Translations under genes and position numbers: made by a program
Shown here: positions 61,441-64,000 of the stretch, piece by piece
How positions within the stretch are numbered: position 1 is the first letter of the stretch
Layout of the letters: each line of letters starts with the position of its first letter
Notes under the pieces: generated by a model
Told to the model about the DNA's origin: nothing
The model's input: only the letters and a program-made list of their open reading frames with translations
Database searches by the model: none
Assembly: GCA_025055975.1 (NCBI GenBank)
Contig: JANWWM010000016.1
Location: 1-64,000 of the forward strand
Reading direction: 5' to 3'
DNA: 64,000 bases
Source of the DNA: Chloroherpetonaceae bacterium
GTDB lineage: Bacteria; Bacteroidota; Chlorobiia; Chlorobiales; Thermochlorobacteraceae

Positions 61441-61815
61441 ATGTCAGCGCTTCCTTCTGTCGCCGCTGAAAACTTCGCCCAATGCGTTCCAATCATCGCC
61501 TCGTCGGAATTGACGGAAGGAATGTCCCATCTGTTCACGTTCGTCAAAGACGACGAGCGTTACGAAGCCTTCGTGATTCGCTTTGGCGGGCAGATTCGGG
61601 CGTATTTGAATTTGTGTCCGCATGCGGGCGAGCCTATCGCAACGAAAAATCAGTCGGCTTTCAATAGCGACAAGAGATATTTGCTGTGCCGCGAACATTT
61701 CGCGCTATTCGACCCCGACACGGGCAAGTGCGTTAGCGGTCCTTGCCCCATCGCCGATTTGCACAAGCTTTCCATCGTTCAACTCGATGGAACGATATGT
61801 TTGATGATGGGCTAA
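61441..61815 (+). CDS. Rieske [2Fe-2S] ferredoxin-type protein
   Basis: A 124-residue Rieske-fold protein: first cluster motif LNLCPHAGEPI (Cys-x-His) and second LLCREHFALFDPDTGKCVSGPCP (Cys-x-x-His). The layout follows the nitrite-reductase small-subunit/NirD-like and Rieske-ferredoxin group, which transfers electrons to oxygenases or reductases. The segment FVIRFGGQIRAYLNLC is typical. No transmembrane anchor or oxygenase gene accompanies it, so the partner is unknown. It is transcribed divergently from the YqjD-like gene. Confidence 0.9.
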   Translation: MSALPSVAAENFAQCVPIIASSELTEGMSHLFTFVKDDERYEAFVIRFGGQIRAYLNLCPHAGEPIATKNQSAFNSDKRYLLCREHFALFDPDTGKCVSGPCPIADLHKLSIVQLDGTICLMMG

Positions 61816-61985
61816 CGGCTCTCCGTCTTTGAAAATCTGTCGCCGCTTCTCTACTTTGCGTTAGCGGAATCGGTTGCGTCTCGTCAAAACCTCTCGTTTC
61901 ACCCAGTTTCAAACGATTTTGCTTTGGCGGTTGCGCCATGCGTCGTTGAAGTCGCGGTTTTTAACGCACAAACGTTCGCTCGGTC

Positions 61986-63698
61986 GTGTTGGGAAATCTT
62001 CAAAAGTATCGTGAAATCATCATCTCCGTCGCGCTCTTTTTGATTTTCGACCTGAGCGTGTTGGTGGTGAGTTCGCTGACGACGGGTCAGCTTAAAGACG
62101 ACGCCGTCGCCGTGAACCTTGCCTCGCGTCAGCGCGAACTTTCGCAGCGCATCGTCAAAACGCTTCTGCAAATTCAAATCGCGCAAAGCGCGGGGCAGAG
62201 CATCGAAGAGCCGCAAACGGAATTGGCGATGACCTTCAAAATTTTCGACGAAACCATCGAGGGATTGCGCGACGGCAAATACGTCACGGGCGGCGACTAC
62301 CAAACCGTGATGCTCATTCCCGTCGAAACCGACAGCGCGAAGGTGTATCTTGAACGCGCGTTTCTGATTTGGAATCCGTTCAAGGAAAAACTCTTTCGCG
62401 TCATCGCCGCCAAGCGCGCCGTGCCTCAGGAAGACTTGCAAGACGCGGTCGAATACGCCTCGAAAAACAACCTCTTGCTGCTGGAACTGATGAACGTCAT
62501 CACGTCGGAAGCGGAGAAAAAATTGGCGGACAAATCCAACACGCTGCGAATGATTCAAATTTCGGGCATCATCGCCGCGCTCATCAACTTCTTCGTTCTT
62601 CTTTTCCATTTTATTCGTAAGTTGCGCTCCCAAGACGCTGAAATCGCTCGGTATTCCGAAAACTTGGAGAAAATGGTCGAGATCCGCACGCGCGAACTGC
62701 GACGAGCGCAAGAGCAATTGCGAGCCACGAACGCCAGCTTGGAAAAAGCCAAAGGCGAGCTCGAAGTTCTCAACTCGCAATTGGAGCAAAAGGTCGAGGA
62801 GCGCACGGCGGAACTCCGAAACGCGCAAACGCAGCTCATTCAGTCCGAAAAAATGGCGGCGCTCGGTCAGATGGTCGCAGGGCTGGCGCACGAAGTCAAC
62901 ACGCCGCTCGCCTTCGTGAAAACGAACCTCGAAGGCATGCGAGAGTTCCACAAAGACCTCTTCAAGCTGGTCGAGGAATCGGAAAAACTATGCGACGCGC
63001 TCCAACGCGACGACCTTGACCGCATAGACGAGCATTTCGCGCGACTTGCGGAAATTCAGCGACATCTGAAAGAATCCAACAGAATTCAAGACATTAGCGA
63101 CATGCTGCGCGAATCGCTGACGGGAATGGACAGAATTCAGGAACTCGTCATCAACCTCAAAAACTTCTCGCGTCTCGACGAAGCCGAATACAAATACGCC
63201 GACATTCATGCGGGCATCGATTCCACGTTGCTCATCGCCAACAACATCATCAAAAACAAAGCCAAAGTCATCAAGGAATACGCGCCGAAAGTTTTTGCGG
63301 AGTGCTATCCCGCTCAGCTCAATCAAGTCTTCTTGAACTTGATTACCAACGCGGCGCAAGCCATCGAACATTCAAACGGCGAAATCAGAATCAAAACGGA
63401 GGTGGTCGACGGCTACGCCGTCATTCGCGTCAGCGACAACGGCAAAGGCATTCCGAAAGAACATCTGAACAAAATCTTCGAGCCCTTCTTCACGACGAAG
63501 CCCGTCGGGCAGGGCACGGGCTTGGGGCTAAGCATTTGCTATCAAATCATCGAGAAACATCACGGCAGCATCAAAGTCGAAAGCCAAGTCGGAGTCGGCA
63601 CGACCTTTACCATCAAGATTCCGACGAAGCAAACGCGACGCGACGACAAAGTTGGCGAGAACGTCCTCTCGCCCGCTTCCGAACTGCAACCAGCGTAA
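61986..63698 (+). CDS. Membrane sensor histidine kinase with PilJ-type N-terminal domain
   Basis: In 570 residues there is a first transmembrane helix ([21 protein letters not shown]), then a periplasmic PilJ-like sensor of about 170 residues starting [25 protein letters not shown], a second helix ([19 protein letters not shown]) and a coiled-coil linker. The kinase core has [27 protein letters not shown] with the His, N box [19 protein letters not shown] and G boxes [22 protein letters not shown] and [13 protein letters not shown]. The start is GTG at 61986. The response regulator at 63715 follows by 16 bp with an AAGGAG site, forming a two-component pair. Confidence 0.92.
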   Translation: MLGNLQKYREIIISVALFLIFDLSVLVVSSLTTGQLKDDAVAVNLASRQRELSQRIVKTLLQIQIAQSAGQSIEEPQTELAMTFKIFDETIEGLRDGKYVTGGDYQTVMLIPVETDSAKVYLERAFLIWNPFKEKLFRVIAAKRAVPQEDLQDAVEYASKNNLLLLELMNVITSEAEKKLADKSNTLRMIQISGIIAALINFFVLLFHFIRKLRSQDAEIARYSENLEKMVEIRTRELRRAQEQLRATNASLEKAKGELEVLNSQLEQKVEERTAELRNAQTQLIQSEKMAALGQMVAGLAHEVNTPLAFVKTNLEGMREFHKDLFKLVEESEKLCDALQRDDLDRIDEHFARLAEIQRHLKESNRIQDISDMLRESLTGMDRIQELVINLKNFSRLDEAEYKYADIHAGIDSTLLIANNIIKNKAKVIKEYAPKVFAECYPAQLNQVFLNLITNAAQAIEHSNGEIRIKTEVVDGYAVIRVSDNGKGIPKEHLNKIFEPFFTTKPVGQGTGLGLSICYQIIEKHHGSIKVESQVGVGTTFTIKIPTKQTRRDDKVGENVLSPASELQPA

Positions 63699-63714
63699 AG
63701 TCAAGGAGTTGATT

Positions 63715-64000
63715 ATGGGCGCGCTTTCCAACATACTTTTGGTAGACGATGAGCCGCTGCTCCTTTCGTCGCTCAGCCGCGTGCTTCGCCTTCACTACAC
63801 GGTTTTCACGGCGGAGAACGGCATGCAAGCCTTGGACATCGTTCAACGGCACAACATCAAGGTCATCGTGAGCGATCAGCGCATGCCTGGAATGCTCGGA
63901 CACGAGCTTTTGGGCAAGGTCAAGGAAATCAGTCCGAACACCGTGCGATTGCTTCTGACCGGGTATAGCGATCTCGACGCGGTTCTCAACTCGGTGAACG
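63715..64000 (+). CDS. Response regulator, N-terminal part (runs off the right edge)
   Basis: This gene is absent from the track because it is cut by the window end. AAGGAG precedes the ATG at 63715. The 95 visible residues form most of a receiver: NILLVDDEPLLLSSLSRVLRLHY, phospho-Asp in VIVSDQRMPGMLGHELL, then NTVRLLLTGYSDLDAVLNSVN. The SDQRMPGM...LLTGYSDLDA wording is characteristic of receivers fused to HD-GYP c-di-GMP phosphodiesterases (RpfG type) or kept alone beside a kinase. The output domain lies outside the window. It is the likely partner of the PilJ-like kinase upstream. Confidence 0.9.
   Translation, partial: MGALSNILLVDDEPLLLSSLSRVLRLHYTVFTAENGMQALDIVQRHNIKVIVSDQRMPGMLGHELLGKVKEISPNTVRLLLTGYSDLDAVLNSVN

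Overview
The window looks like a chromosomal segment of a Gram-negative member of the Bacteroidota/Chlorobiota (FCB) group, possibly a Chloroherpeton- or Ignavibacteria-like lineage. Evidence: a secreted metalloprotease ends in a type IX secretion (Por) tail with the YPNPFNPST signature; a DUF2851 protein is present; a two-subunit 2-oxoglutarate:ferredoxin oxidoreductase is present; and several genes are preceded by TAnnTTTG elements, two of them with an upstream TTTG exactly 19 nt away, the Bacteroidota promoter pattern. Species cannot be named from the sequence alone. No tRNA, rRNA, CRISPR array, transposase or phage gene was seen.

Layout. 1-856 (-): N-terminal part of a secreted repeat-rich protein. 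857-1555: intergenic region with an unusual composite repeat array. 1556-5406: crotonase, a receiver protein (-), cytidine deaminase, thymidine kinase and a Cys/Met-metabolism PLP enzyme. 5430-13237 (+): the most unusual block, with two paralogous small coiled-coil proteins, a DUF4388-receiver protein, a CheY-like protein, a CheW-like adaptor, an unrecognised 492-aa helical protein, a VWA protein, a Uma2 protein and a MoxR/ChlI-like AAA+ ATPase, but no CheA or chemoreceptor. 13388-17670: a GGDEF protein, an alpha/beta hydrolase and an EAL-CBS-GGDEF protein. 17771-20699 (-): korA-korB. 20940-25822 (+): five-PAS hybrid histidine kinase and a solute-binding lipoprotein. 25827-29328 (-): YggS, a secreted hydrolase, an AAA+ ATPase and a methyltransferase. 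29495-35529 (+): N-terminal transketolase half, Tgt, a polymerase-like membrane protein and two glycosyltransferases. 35507-42516: C26 amidotransferase (-), ValS, Acs-like protein and a secreted YD-repeat protein. 42611-46654 (-): the metalloprotease. 46756-47838 (+): Xaa-Pro peptidase.

47840-54230 (-) is a tight six-gene operon for surface polysaccharide. WbpE-, WbpB- and WbpD-like enzymes point to a UDP-2,3-diacetamido-uronic acid sugar, and it also carries a priming sugar-phosphate transferase, a DUF354 protein and an alpha/alpha-toroid protein. 54318-60207 (-) holds DUF2851, Icd, FkbM methyltransferase, FabI and a WD40 protein. 60204-61291 (-) is a yqjD-yqjE-yqjK-like membrane cluster. 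61441-64000 (+) holds a Rieske protein, a PilJ-like sensor kinase and the start of its response regulator.

Themes. Signalling is dense: receivers, a CheW-like adaptor, c-di-GMP enzymes and two sensor kinases. KorAB and Icd could serve a reductive or oxidative TCA cycle; direction cannot be read from sequence. Two otherwise standard enzymes, Tdk and Tgt, have lost structural zinc ligands, and the Acs-like protein lacks the C-terminal catalytic lysine. Starts were corrected from the ORF track wherever it extended past the likely ATG, and two genes cut by the window edges that are absent from the track were added.
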